Shown here: piece after piece, positions 16,194 through 24,543 of the stretch
How the letters are laid out: every line of letters begins with the position of its first letter
How positions within the stretch are numbered: position 1 is the first letter of the stretch
Origin: Sphingopyxis sp.
GTDB lineage: Bacteria > Pseudomonadota > Alphaproteobacteria > Sphingomonadales > Sphingomonadaceae
Direction of reading: 5' to 3'
Assembly (NCBI GenBank): GCA_016793775.1
Contig: JAEULK010000012.1
Coordinates: 1 to 64,000 of the forward strand
DNA: 64,000 nucleotides
The notes under the pieces: model-generated
Database searches by the model: none
The model's input: the letters and a program-made list of their open reading frames with translations, nothing else
What the model was told of the DNA's origin: nothing
Made by a program: the position numbers and the translations under genes

Positions 16194-16563
16194 AGAGCGG
16201 CCCCAGGTCGATGTAGATCCACAGACGGTCGAGCGTGCCCGCGGCGTCGCGGCGCAAATGGCTGGCGACGGGCATCGTCACGTCGCGCCCGTCGGGGCGG
16301 GTGTAGGTGACCCGGCTGCCCTGGAATGCGGTGTCGCCATCGACCACCAGCTGGTCGCGGACATGGCGCATGCCCGCGATCCCCGACCAGAAATCGGCGA
16401 AGGTCGCCTCGACCGCCTCGCGCCCCGCGATCGGCGGCACATTGGCGAGGCGCAGGTCGATGTCGGGCCCGAACCAGCGCATCAGTCGCGGCAGTTCCAG
16501 CGTGTCGGCGTCGCGGAAAAAGGCGCCGGCCCAGTCTTCTTCGGCATGCGCGGGGCCGCTCAT
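16183..16563 (-). CDS. SnoaL/NTF2-like protein C
   Basis: 126 residues. The compact SnoaL pattern is visible: a helix FFRDADTLELPRLMRWF, DIDLRLANVPPIAGREAVEATFADFW, then strands VVDGDTAFQGSRVTYTRPDG and the closing DRLWIYIDLGPLY. Such proteins bind small hydrophobic ligands and catalyse isomerisation, dehydration or cyclisation. It is coupled to both neighbours by overlaps (ATGA with the AtaL-like gene upstream, 11 bases with the SDR downstream). No family-level function can be assigned. Confidence 0.75.
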   Translation of the reverse strand: MSGPAHAEEDWAGAFFRDADTLELPRLMRWFGPDIDLRLANVPPIAGREAVEATFADFWSGIAGMRHVRDQLVVDGDTAFQGSRVTYTRPDGRDVTMPVASHLRRDAAGTLDRLWIYIDLGPLYAD

Positions 16564-17018
16564 GCCAGCTCTCCGTCGCGGACCATCTGGCGCACGCGGC
16601 TGAGCGTCGCCGCGACCGCGCCGGTATAGGCGCCGCGCATAGTGTCACCTTGCGCCTGCTCCTCGGGGCTGTCCTCCGCGATGCCGGGGAAAGTGATGCC
16701 GAAGGTGAAGGTCAGCAGCAGGCCGCCTTCGCTCTCGCTGATGACATTGTCGATCCAGCCGGTGCCGTCGAGCCGCTCGAACTGGACCTTCACCGGCGCG
16801 AACAGGGTGATCTTCTCGCGGTGCTGGGTGCCGCGGAAGGTGATCGTGCGGGTCAGGACATTGCCGTCGCGGCTGTCGACGTCGCACTGGGTCATGCCGT
16901 CGACGAAGGGCATCGCATTTTCGGCTTTCAACTCCAGCCCGCGCCAGACCTGCGCGGCGGTCAGCGCGGGTTCGGCACCGGCGGGATTGACCGGGATCGC
17001 GTGGGAGAGGGTGTACAT
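16560..17018 (-). CDS. AtaL-like SRPBCC protein (DUF1857)
   Basis: 152 residues. MYTLSHAIPVNPAGAEPALT, then VWRGLELKAENAMPFVDGM, FRGTQHREKITLFAPVKV and GGLLLTFTFGITFPG resemble the DUF1857/AtaL family, a helix-grip (START/Bet v 1) fold with a hydrophobic pocket. Biochemical roles are undefined; homologues occur beside fungal and bacterial aromatic/polyketide clusters. The ATG at 17018 is chosen because it begins the conserved N-terminus, 16 bases after the SDR stop. It could bind or cyclise an aromatic intermediate; that is inference from fold and context. Confidence 0.75.
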   Translation of the reverse strand: MYTLSHAIPVNPAGAEPALTAAQVWRGLELKAENAMPFVDGMTQCDVDSRDGNVLTRTITFRGTQHREKITLFAPVKVQFERLDGTGWIDNVISESEGGLLLTFTFGITFPGIAEDSPEEQAQGDTMRGAYTGAVAATLSRVRQMVRDGELA

Positions 17019-17034
17019 GGGGGTGCGCTTCCTT

Positions 17035-17802
17035 TCAGACCGAGAGATATCCGCCATCGACGGCGATCGCGGCGCCATTCATGAAAGAGGCGGCGTCGGA
17101 CAGCAGCCAGGCGACTGCCTCGCCCACTTCCGACGGCTGGCCGAAGCGGCCGATCGGATGGCGAGCGCGCAGCCGGTCGAACATGGCGGAGAAGTCGGGA
17201 TCGGTCGACAGGCGCGAAATCATCGGCGTCTCGATGATACCGGGCAGCACCGCGTTCACGCGCACGCCGCGCGCGCCATAGTCCGCCCCCGCCGCGCGGG
17301 TCAGCCCGACGACGCCGTGTTTGGCGGCGATATATTCGGACGCTCCGGGGATCGCGACCTGGCCGAGCGAGGAGGCGGTGTTGACGATCGCGCCGCCGCC
17401 CGAGGCGAGCATCGCGCGCACCTGATATTTGATGCACAGGAATACCGCGGTGAGGTCGATCGCGATCGCGCGGTTCCACTCGTCGAGGCTGAGTTCGTCG
17501 ATCGGCTTGTTCCGCTGCTCGACCCCGGCATTGTTGAAGGCGCCGTCGAGCCGTCCGTAATGCGCGACCGTCCTGTCCACCAGCGCCGCGACATCGGCTT
17601 CGCTCGCGAGATCGGCGGCGACGAAGAGGGCGTCGCCGCCTTCGCCGCGCACCGCCTGTGCCGCCGCTTCACCCGCATCCACGGCGACATCGGTCAGGAC
17701 CAGGCGCGCGCCGGCACGCGCCAGCACCAGGCTCGCGTCGTGGCCGATGCCGCCGGCCGCGCCGGTGACGATCGCGACCTTGCCGGATAGCGCACCCGCC
17801 AT
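17035..17802 (-). CDS. SDR family NAD(P)-dependent oxidoreductase
   Basis: 255 residues with an intact classical SDR site: VTGAAGGIGHDASL, FNNAGVEQRN, NTASSLG, SEYIAAKHG (YxxxK) and the C-terminal FMNGAAIAVDGGYLSV. An aspartate at the end of strand 2 (VLTDVAVD) favours NAD(H). It probably oxidises a hydroxyl on the imported compound or a cis-diol to a catechol. The ATG at 17802 is two bases after the TonB receptor stop, making it the second gene of the long operon. Substrate unknown. Confidence 0.88.
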   Translation of the reverse strand: MAGALSGKVAIVTGAAGGIGHDASLVLARAGARLVLTDVAVDAGEAAAQAVRGEGGDALFVAADLASEADVAALVDRTVAHYGRLDGAFNNAGVEQRNKPIDELSLDEWNRAIAIDLTAVFLCIKYQVRAMLASGGGAIVNTASSLGQVAIPGASEYIAAKHGVVGLTRAAGADYGARGVRVNAVLPGIIETPMISRLSTDPDFSAMFDRLRARHPIGRFGQPSEVGEAVAWLLSDAASFMNGAAIAVDGGYLSV

Positions 17803-17804
17803 GG

Positions 17805-20003
17805 TCAGAAGTTGAACCCGGCGCGCAGGCCGAAGGTACGCGGCGCGGAGAGATAGGCGGTCGCCGGACCCGGGATGCCCGCCGCCGCGGTGGCCGCGAT
17901 AACCGCCTCGTTGGTCAGATTCTTGCCCCAGATGCCGATGTTCCAGCGCTCGTCCTCGCCATAATAGGTGAGCGACGCATTGACCTTGGCGTAGGGTTTC
18001 TGCCGCGTGCCCGGATTGTGGATGAAGTCGGCGAACCATTCGCTTTCGTAGCGCGCGTCGGCCGCAGCGCGCAGATAACCGCTGCCGATCTGGACATCCT
18101 GGCTGATGCCGCCGCCGATCGTCCAGTCGGCCGCATAAGGCCCGGCGAGGCCGTTGTAATTCTGGCCGGTCGGGGTGACGAAATCCTTGTTGCGCGCACG
18201 GACGTAGCTGATCGACAGGTTCAGCTTGGTGTCGGGGTTCGGCTGGAAGAGGATGTCGAGCTGGTTGCCCGGAATCTCGACCTTCCCGGCGTTGAAAATC
18301 TCGTTGTACAGCTTGCTCGCATCATAGGCCTGGATCGCGAGATCGGTATAGACGTAGAAAAACGCCTCATTGTTGATCTGCAACCGGTTGTCGAGGAAGC
18401 GCGCCTTGAAGCCGCCCGATATGCCCTTCATCTTGCCGGTCTTCACCAGATTGGGGCGGCCGGGCAGATCGACGACCTCGTTGAAGGTGCCCGGCTGATA
18501 GCCGGTCTGGTAGGTGGCATAGAGCATCACCCGGTCGGCGAGGTCATATTCGACCCCGAATTTGTAATCGAAACGGCGGAAGGTCTTGTCGAACGTATAT
18601 TGCGAGACCTGGTCGTCGAGCGCGATGCCGCGCGCCTTCTTGTTGTCGATGCCGTACCGCCCGCCGACGGTGACGCGGAAGACGTCGCTGATGCTGTAGG
18701 TCGCTTGGCCGAAGATCGCGCCGCCCTTCATGATATTGCTCTGCACATTCGACGAGAAGAAGGGGAAGGGGGTGCCGGGGATCGCGGGGCCGCCCGGGCC
18801 GACCGCGGTGCCGACGATGCCCTGGCCGACGCCCTTGTTGCGATAGGCGAACAGGCCGACGAGCCATTTCAGCCTGTCGCCGTCGCCCGAGATGCGCAGT
18901 TCGTTGCTGAGCATGCGATATTGATCGAGCTTGTAGGCGGGCAGCACGCCGAGCCAGTAAACCTCGGTCTCGGCATCGAGATAGACATAGCCGGTGATGT
19001 TGGTCAGCGAGATGGTGTCGCTGAGGTCGGCGTCGATCTGGAGGCCCGTCGCGTAATTTTCGTAATTCTGCGTCGAGGGGGTCGGCTGGCCGAAGGGCGC
19101 GGTTTCGGCGAGGACGCCGGGGCGCAGATCGTCCCACGGCCGGTCGCGCAGGAAGGCGTTCTCGTCATAGACGAACTGCAACTGGCCGCCCGGGCCGCGC
19201 ACCGGATTGCCGCTCGCGTCGACGACCAGCCGCGATCCCTTGTTCACCAGGTTCGGGGTATTGCCGTTCTTGTGGGTGGTATTGCCCCACCAATAGAGGC
19301 TGAGCCCGTCGTTGTTGTCGTAGAGCAGGCCGATGCGACCCGAGATATCGTCCTGCGAGTCCGACCCCGTCTCCATATAGCCGTCGCGATAGCCGTAATC
19401 GACGCCGATCCGCAGCGCGACCTGTTCGGACAGCATGACGTTGCCGACGAGCGTGCCGTGGATCAGGTCGTAATTGCCGACCTCGAGCGTCGCGTTGCCG
19501 CCATTTTCGAACTCGGGCCGCTTGAAGGCGACGTTGACGGTGCCGCCGATCGCGCTGCGGCCATAAAGCGTGCCCTGCGGCCCCGGCAGGACCTCGAAGC
19601 GTTCGATGTCGTAGAGCGGGACGCTCGTCGCCTCGCGCGGGATATTCACGCCGTTGAAGTTGAACGACACCGACGGCTCGACATTGGCGAAGTCGAGGTT
19701 GGATCCGATGCCGCGCAGGAAGACCTGCGTCGTATTGCCCTCCTGGTGGAAGCGCGCGCCGGGGACGATTTCCTGCGCCGCGCTCAGATCCTTGATCCCC
19801 GAGGCGACGAGCAGGTCGCCGCTGACCGCGGTCACCGCGGCGGGCGTCTTTTGCAGATTCTCGTCGCGTTTCTGGGCGGTGACGATGATTTCGGCGATAC
19901 CGCCCTCAGTCTCCGTCCCGGCCTCCTGCGCCTGCACGACGGCAGGGGCTGTCAAAGCGAATAGGCTTGCCGACAGGCAAAGCGCGCGCGCACCCAAGAT
20001 CAT
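17805..20003 (-). CDS. TonB-dependent outer membrane receptor
   Basis: 732 residues. A signal peptide (cut after about A25, VVQA-QE) precedes the TonB box IAEIIVTAQKRDE (36-48), and a plug domain contains VFLRGIGSNLDF and the conserved PQGTLYGRSAIGG. The remaining residues form the 22-strand barrel ending in the aromatic LRAGFNF, the outer-membrane assembly signal. In sphingomonads such receptors of the IIVTAQKR type often import aromatic or terpenoid carbon sources rather than iron. It is the first gene of a collinear run that continues to 8207 with gaps no larger than 31 bases, so it likely imports the substrate of this pathway. Specificity is inference. Confidence 0.93.
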   Translation of the reverse strand: MILGARALCLSASLFALTAPAVVQAQEAGTETEGGIAEIIVTAQKRDENLQKTPAAVTAVSGDLLVASGIKDLSAAQEIVPGARFHQEGNTTQVFLRGIGSNLDFANVEPSVSFNFNGVNIPREATSVPLYDIERFEVLPGPQGTLYGRSAIGGTVNVAFKRPEFENGGNATLEVGNYDLIHGTLVGNVMLSEQVALRIGVDYGYRDGYMETGSDSQDDISGRIGLLYDNNDGLSLYWWGNTTHKNGNTPNLVNKGSRLVVDASGNPVRGPGGQLQFVYDENAFLRDRPWDDLRPGVLAETAPFGQPTPSTQNYENYATGLQIDADLSDTISLTNITGYVYLDAETEVYWLGVLPAYKLDQYRMLSNELRISGDGDRLKWLVGLFAYRNKGVGQGIVGTAVGPGGPAIPGTPFPFFSSNVQSNIMKGGAIFGQATYSISDVFRVTVGGRYGIDNKKARGIALDDQVSQYTFDKTFRRFDYKFGVEYDLADRVMLYATYQTGYQPGTFNEVVDLPGRPNLVKTGKMKGISGGFKARFLDNRLQINNEAFFYVYTDLAIQAYDASKLYNEIFNAGKVEIPGNQLDILFQPNPDTKLNLSISYVRARNKDFVTPTGQNYNGLAGPYAADWTIGGGISQDVQIGSGYLRAAADARYESEWFADFIHNPGTRQKPYAKVNASLTYYGEDERWNIGIWGKNLTNEAVIAATAAAGIPGPATAYLSAPRTFGLRAGFNF

Positions 20004-20315
20004 CCCACCCTCCCATTTTTCGCATGCGAATCATTGTTGCATGCTAGTGTTTCAGGGTTCGAGCTATCGACCCAAGGTAGCGATGTCAAACATAAATGGA
20101 TACACTTTTTGCGGCAGGAAAGAGATTTTGGCGAATGTCGCTGATAAACTGCGCTTATTTTGTGGAGTTTTTGCACGAAGCCGGAAAAGATGAATACATC
20201 TTTGGCCACGGAGCCGCGCGAAATTGCGCCTGCCGCCGTGCCAGTGATTGGCGTCTTTAGCTCTGCGCCGCGAAGGCCAGGCGGTGCGCTCTATCGGTTC
20301 AGGCGCGCCTGCCAG
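20004..20315. promoter_or_regulatory. AT-rich promoter region of the TonB receptor operon
   Basis: A 312-base gap with no convincing gene, visibly more AT-rich than its surroundings. On the minus strand TTGACA at 20089-20084 is followed after 17 bases by TAGCTC, a weak -10. Downstream of it the string AACACTAGCATGCAA (20052-20038 read on the minus strand) matches the site in front of the hydroxylase operon. A second palindrome-like CGCATGCG lies at 20021-20028. The half next to 20315 shows nothing recognisable beyond the end of the amidohydrolase gene. Confidence 0.5.
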
Positions 20316-22007
20316 TCAGCGGCATTTGCCATAGCCCGCGCCGCGCACCGCGCGGCCGGGGGTGGCGCCGGTTGGTTCGCCGTCCTTCAGCGCGGCGACG
20401 CCGTTGACGAAGACGTCGCGCACCCCGACCGCATAATGGTGCGGATTTTCGAAGGTGGCGCGGTCGGCGATGGTCGCCGGATCGAAGATCACGACATCGG
20501 CATAATAGCCGGGCTTCAGCGCGCCGCGCTCGGCAAGCCCCAGGTTGGTCGCGGGCAAGGTGGTGAGGCGGTACACCGCCTGTTCGAGCGAAATCAGCTT
20601 CTCGTCGCGGACGTAGCGGCCGAGCAGGCGTGCGAAATTGCCATAGGTGCGCGGGTGCGCGCCCGATTGCAGGAAGACGCCCTCGGCCGATTGCGAAGCG
20701 GCGTCGGATCCGAAGCTCATCCATGGCAGCTGGACCTGCTTGCGCACATTGTCCTCGGACATCAGGAAATAGACGGTGCCGACACGCGAGCCATCCTCGA
20801 CGACGAGGTCCATCGCGGTCTCTTCGGGCGACTTTCCGCGCATCGCCGCAACTTCGGCCAGCGTCTTGCCGGTGAGCGGCTTGAGCTTTTCATTCTTGAA
20901 GCCCGACAGGATCATCTTGTCGGCGCCCGCGCCATAATAGAGATTTTCCCAGTCGCTGCCGGGCTTCTGCATCTCGGCGGCCACGCGCTTGCGGGTCGCG
21001 GGATCCTTCAGCCGCTCGATCCAGGCTTCGAGCCCGCCCGCCTGTACCCAGGTCGGCATCGCTGCGTCGAGCCCGGTGGCGCCGGCGGTGTAGGTGTACA
21101 TGTCGGTGGTGATGCGCTGCCCCGCGGCGCGCGCGGCCTCGATCTTCTTCACCACCGAATCGAGTTTCCCCCAATTGTCGCGCCCCGCCATTTTGAGATG
21201 GTAGATTTCGGCGGGCGCGCCCGAACGGCGCGAAATCTCGATGAGTTCGTCGACCGCCTCCTCCAGTCGGTCGCCCTCGGAGCGCATATGGCTGATATAC
21301 ATGCCGCCGCATTTCGCGGCTTCGCCGGTCAGCGCGACGAGCTCGTCGGTCTCGGCATAGGAGCCGGGGGCATAGATGATCGAGCTGCCGACCCCGAGCG
21401 CGCCTTCGTCCATCGCCTGCCGCACCAGCGCGCGCATGCGGGTCAGCTGCTCGGGGGTCGGATCGACATCGCCTTCGCCCAATTCGTGGATACGCACCGT
21501 CGCGGCCCCGACGAAGCTCGCGACATTGGCCGCGATTCCGCGCCTTTCGAGATAGGAGAGATAGTCGCCGAGGCTGGTCCATTCGATCGCATATTTGATG
21601 TCGCCCTGACGCTCGGTTTCCTGTGCTTTCATCGTGGCGTTCATCGGGCCCATCGACCAGCCTTCGCCCATCACCTCGAGCGTCACGCCCTGGCGGATGT
21701 CGCTCTGGCTGCGCGGGTCGGCGATCAGCGATTCGGTCGCCCAGCTCAGCATGTTGATGAAGCCCGGCGCGACCGCCATGCCGTTCGCCGAAACTTCGCT
21801 GCGGCCCTTGCCGGCGACCTTGCCGACCGCGACGATGCGGTCGTCCTTGATCGCGACGTCGCCCGTGATCGACGCGGCGCCCGAGCCGTCGTAGATCGTG
21901 CCGCCGCGGATCACCACGTCATAAGCGGGTTCGGCGCTGGCGGCGGTCAGGGCAAGCCCGCTCGCGACCAGCAGGAGCGACCGTGCGAACCGCTGCTTCC
22001 CCGTCAT
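20316..22007 (-). CDS. Exported amidohydrolase, N-acyl-D-amino-acid deacylase-like
   Basis: 563 residues with a signal peptide (SLLLVASGLALTAASAEP) and the D-aminoacylase/dihydroorotase-like fold: YDVVIRGGTIYDGSG, then GALGVGSSIIYAPGSYAETDELVAL, EIYHLKMAG (lysine region), FGSDAASQSAEG and HPRTYGNFARLLGRYV. The early metal motif, normally PGFIDxHxH, reads PGFINMLSW here (81-89), so both histidines are missing; other metal-site segments persist. It may use a single metal or act on another substrate. The ATG at 22007 is chosen with GGGAGACGGGG upstream. It stands alone, convergent with nothing and divergent from the nitronate monooxygenase-like gene. Substrate unproven. Confidence 0.82.
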   Translation of the reverse strand: MTGKQRFARSLLLVASGLALTAASAEPAYDVVIRGGTIYDGSGAASITGDVAIKDDRIVAVGKVAGKGRSEVSANGMAVAPGFINMLSWATESLIADPRSQSDIRQGVTLEVMGEGWSMGPMNATMKAQETERQGDIKYAIEWTSLGDYLSYLERRGIAANVASFVGAATVRIHELGEGDVDPTPEQLTRMRALVRQAMDEGALGVGSSIIYAPGSYAETDELVALTGEAAKCGGMYISHMRSEGDRLEEAVDELIEISRRSGAPAEIYHLKMAGRDNWGKLDSVVKKIEAARAAGQRITTDMYTYTAGATGLDAAMPTWVQAGGLEAWIERLKDPATRKRVAAEMQKPGSDWENLYYGAGADKMILSGFKNEKLKPLTGKTLAEVAAMRGKSPEETAMDLVVEDGSRVGTVYFLMSEDNVRKQVQLPWMSFGSDAASQSAEGVFLQSGAHPRTYGNFARLLGRYVRDEKLISLEQAVYRLTTLPATNLGLAERGALKPGYYADVVIFDPATIADRATFENPHHYAVGVRDVFVNGVAALKDGEPTGATPGRAVRGAGYGKCR

Positions 22008-22141
22008 TCCCCGTCTCCCGCTGCCCAGCCGATGGCGCATCCTGCCTCAGCGGCGCGCGCTTGCCTATCGCATTTAGCGGCTTGATCGCCGCGCATTGCC
22101 GCGCCAAGGCCTGCGCAACGAAACGATGGGAGGAAGCCGCC

Positions 22142-23122
22142 GTGGCAATCAAGACGCGCATCACCGAAAAATTCGGCATCGAGACCCCGATCATCATGGG
22201 TGGCATGACCGGCGTGGGTTACGGCCCGCTGGTCGCGGCGGTCGCCAATGCCGGCGCCCTGGGCTTCATTACCGCGCATATGTATCCGACCGGCCAGGCC
22301 TTGTTCGACGAGATCGAAGCGACGCGCAAACTCACCGACAAGCCCTTCGGCGTGAACCTGACCCTGCTGCCGTCGATCAACCCCATCCCCTATGACGAAT
22401 ATCGCGAGGCGATCATCGCGAGCGGGATCACGATCGTCGAGACCGCGGGCCGCGCCCCGACCGATCACCTGCCGCGCTTCAAGGAAGCGGGCGTCACCGT
22501 CATCCACAAATGCACTTCGGTGCGTCACTCGGTGTCGGCGGTGAAGAAGGGCGTCGATATGATCAGCATCGACGGCTTCGAATGCGCGGGCCACCCGGGC
22601 GAGGATGATGTCGGGCTGGTCGTGCTGCTGCCCGCGACGGTCGATGCGTTGCCCGATGTGCCGATCATCGCCTCGGGCGGCATGGCCGACGGACGCAGCA
22701 TCATTGCGGCGCTGGCGCTTGGCGCCGATGCAGTGAACATGGGCACGCGCTTCTGCGCGACGGTCGAGGCAGTCATCCACCAGAATGTAAAGCAGCGCAT
22801 CGTCGATGCGTCGGAACTCGACACGGTGCTCGTCGGCCGCACCCTGCGCAACACCGCGCGCGTTGCGAAGAACGCGGTATCGGTCGAGGTCGCCGAGATC
22901 CAGCGCGACCCGACGAAAACCTTCGACGACGTGCGCCACCTGATGGCGGGCGTGCGCGGGCGCGAAAATGTGCTGCGCGACGGCGACGTCGACGGCGGCA
23001 TCTGGACCAGCGGCCAGAGCCAGGCGCTGATCCACGACATCCCGACCTGCGCCGAGCTGGTTGCGAATATCATGGCGCAGGCCGAAGCCGTGCGGGCGAA
23101 GATCGCGGGTCGAGCGCCCTAG
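22142..23122 (+). CDS. Nitronate monooxygenase-like flavoprotein
   Basis: 326 residues, an FMN-binding TIM barrel of the 2-nitropropane dioxygenase/nitronate monooxygenase family. Visible are TPIIMGGMTGVGYGPL at the N-terminus, KPFGVNLTLLP, the catalytic-region DGFECAGHPGEDD, and the phosphate site IIASGGMADGRSIIAALALGADAVNMGTRF. The family oxidises nitronates or, in some branches, reduces enoyl thioesters. The start is the GTG at 22142 with GGGAGGAAG at good spacing; an earlier ATG would overlap the divergent amidohydrolase promoter. The last four bases overlap the converging efflux outer-membrane gene. Confidence 0.88.
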   Translation: MAIKTRITEKFGIETPIIMGGMTGVGYGPLVAAVANAGALGFITAHMYPTGQALFDEIEATRKLTDKPFGVNLTLLPSINPIPYDEYREAIIASGITIVETAGRAPTDHLPRFKEAGVTVIHKCTSVRHSVSAVKKGVDMISIDGFECAGHPGEDDVGLVVLLPATVDALPDVPIIASGGMADGRSIIAALALGADAVNMGTRFCATVEAVIHQNVKQRIVDASELDTVLVGRTLRNTARVAKNAVSVEVAEIQRDPTKTFDDVRHLMAGVRGRENVLRDGDVDGGIWTSGQSQALIHDIPTCAELVANIMAQAEAVRAKIAGRAP

Positions 23123-24543
23123 GCGGCGGGGTCCTGCCAGCCGCCGCCGAGCGCCAGGAACAGCGCGACGAGGTTGGTCGCGCGCGCCTGGTCGGACTGG
23201 GCGATGCTCGCGTTGATCGCCGCCAATGTGCGTTCGGCGTCGAGTACGATCTGGAAATTCTCGCGCCCCGCCTGATAGCGCAGCCGCGCGATGCGCGCGG
23301 CGTCGCCGGCTTCGGCAGCCGCACGGCGCAGCGCCGCGAGCCGGTCGAGTTCGCCGGCATAGTTGGCGAGCGCGCTTTCGCTTTCCTGCAGCGCGGTCAG
23401 CCAGGTGCCGTCGAAGGTCGCGAGCGCCCCGTCGGCACCCGCCTCGGCCTGCTTCAGCCGCGCGCGCGCGACCTCCATATTGGGGAAGTTCCACGAGATC
23501 AGCGGCCCGAGCGAGAAGCGGAAACCGTCGGAGGTGCCGAGCCCCGAAATCGAGCTCGCGGTCGAACCGACCGATCCGCCGAGGCTGATGCTGGGATACA
23601 GGTCGGCGGTCGCGACATTGACCCGCGCTGCGGCGGCGGCAAGCTGGCGTTCGGCGCGGCGGATGTCGGGGCGGCGTGCGAGCAGCGAAGCGCCGTCGCC
23701 GATCGGGATCGGGCGGTTCAGCTCGGGCGGCGCCATGCACGCTAGCACCGCCTGCGGCGCCTCGGCCGGCGGCTTGCCGGTCAGGACAGCGAGGCGATAG
23801 AGCGCGGCGGCGCGCTGCGCGGTCAGCGTCGGGATCGTCGCGCGCGTCTGTTCGAGCAGCGCCCCCGCCTGCCCGGTTTCGAGCCGCGTCGTGCGCCCGC
23901 CCTCGAACAGCCGGCGCGAGAGGTCGAAGGTCTGCTGCTGGATGCGCAAAGTCTCTTCGGCGACCGCGATCCGGCGATTGAACGAACAGACGTCGGTATA
24001 GGCGCGGGTCGTTTCGGCGGCGACGGTGATGCGCGTCAGGTCGAACGCCGCCTGCACCGCATCGGCGTCGGCGCGTGCGGCGCGGATTGCGCTGCCGACG
24101 CGGCCGAACAGGTCGATCTGGTAGCTGACGTCGAGCCCGACGTCGTAATTCTCGCCCTCGAACGCGCTGGCGCCGGGAATATCCTCGCTCGCGCCGACGA
24201 GCGGCTGGCGGGCATAGGTGCCGTTAGCGGTGATCGTGGTGGTCGGCAGGCGCCCGGCGCGCTGCTCGCGCAGCACCGCACGCGCCTGCGCCAGATTGGC
24301 GGCGGCGACGCGCAAATCGGTGTTGGCGGTCAGCGCCTGCTGCACCAGATCGTCGAGCAAAGGATCGCCGAACAGGCTCCACCACGGACCTGGGGGCTGC
24401 TCGCCGCTGAACGCCGGCGACTTGGCCTCGAGGAAAGGCGATTGCGACGGCGCGGCGGGAACCGGCGAGACATAGCGCGGACCCACGGTGCAGCCCGACA
24501 GCGCGAGCACGCTCGCCGCGGCGAGGAGGAGGGTGCGGGTCAT
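23119..24543 (-). CDS. RND efflux outer membrane lipoprotein (OprM/NodT family)
   Basis: 474 residues. A lipoprotein signal (LLLAAASVLALSGC, Cys18) is followed by VGPRYVSP, typical of OMF proteins. The two repeated coiled-coil/beta-barrel halves are seen, including NTDLRVAAANLAQARAVL in the first and LLARRPDIRRAERQLAAA in the second, the best-known OMF signature. It forms the trimeric exit duct for the RND pump encoded next upstream. Its start overlaps the pump stop by one base, and it is the last gene of the tripartite operon. Confidence 0.93.
   Translation of the reverse strand: MTRTLLLAAASVLALSGCTVGPRYVSPVPAAPSQSPFLEAKSPAFSGEQPPGPWWSLFGDPLLDDLVQQALTANTDLRVAAANLAQARAVLREQRAGRLPTTTITANGTYARQPLVGASEDIPGASAFEGENYDVGLDVSYQIDLFGRVGSAIRAARADADAVQAAFDLTRITVAAETTRAYTDVCSFNRRIAVAEETLRIQQQTFDLSRRLFEGGRTTRLETGQAGALLEQTRATIPTLTAQRAAALYRLAVLTGKPPAEAPQAVLACMAPPELNRPIPIGDGASLLARRPDIRRAERQLAAAAARVNVATADLYPSISLGGSVGSTASSISGLGTSDGFRFSLGPLISWNFPNMEVARARLKQAEAGADGALATFDGTWLTALQESESALANYAGELDRLAALRRAAAEAGDAARIARLRYQAGRENFQIVLDAERTLAAINASIAQSDQARATNLVALFLALGGGWQDPAA

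Noticed and set aside
18018..19964. A 648-codon frame opposite the TonB receptor gene
   Set aside because: No motifs; the receptor has a signal peptide, TonB box and terminal Phe on the other strand.
20000..20209. Small 69-codon minus-strand frame upstream of the TonB gene
   Set aside because: It runs through the promoter and operator of the receptor operon and has no ribosome site or recognisable sequence.
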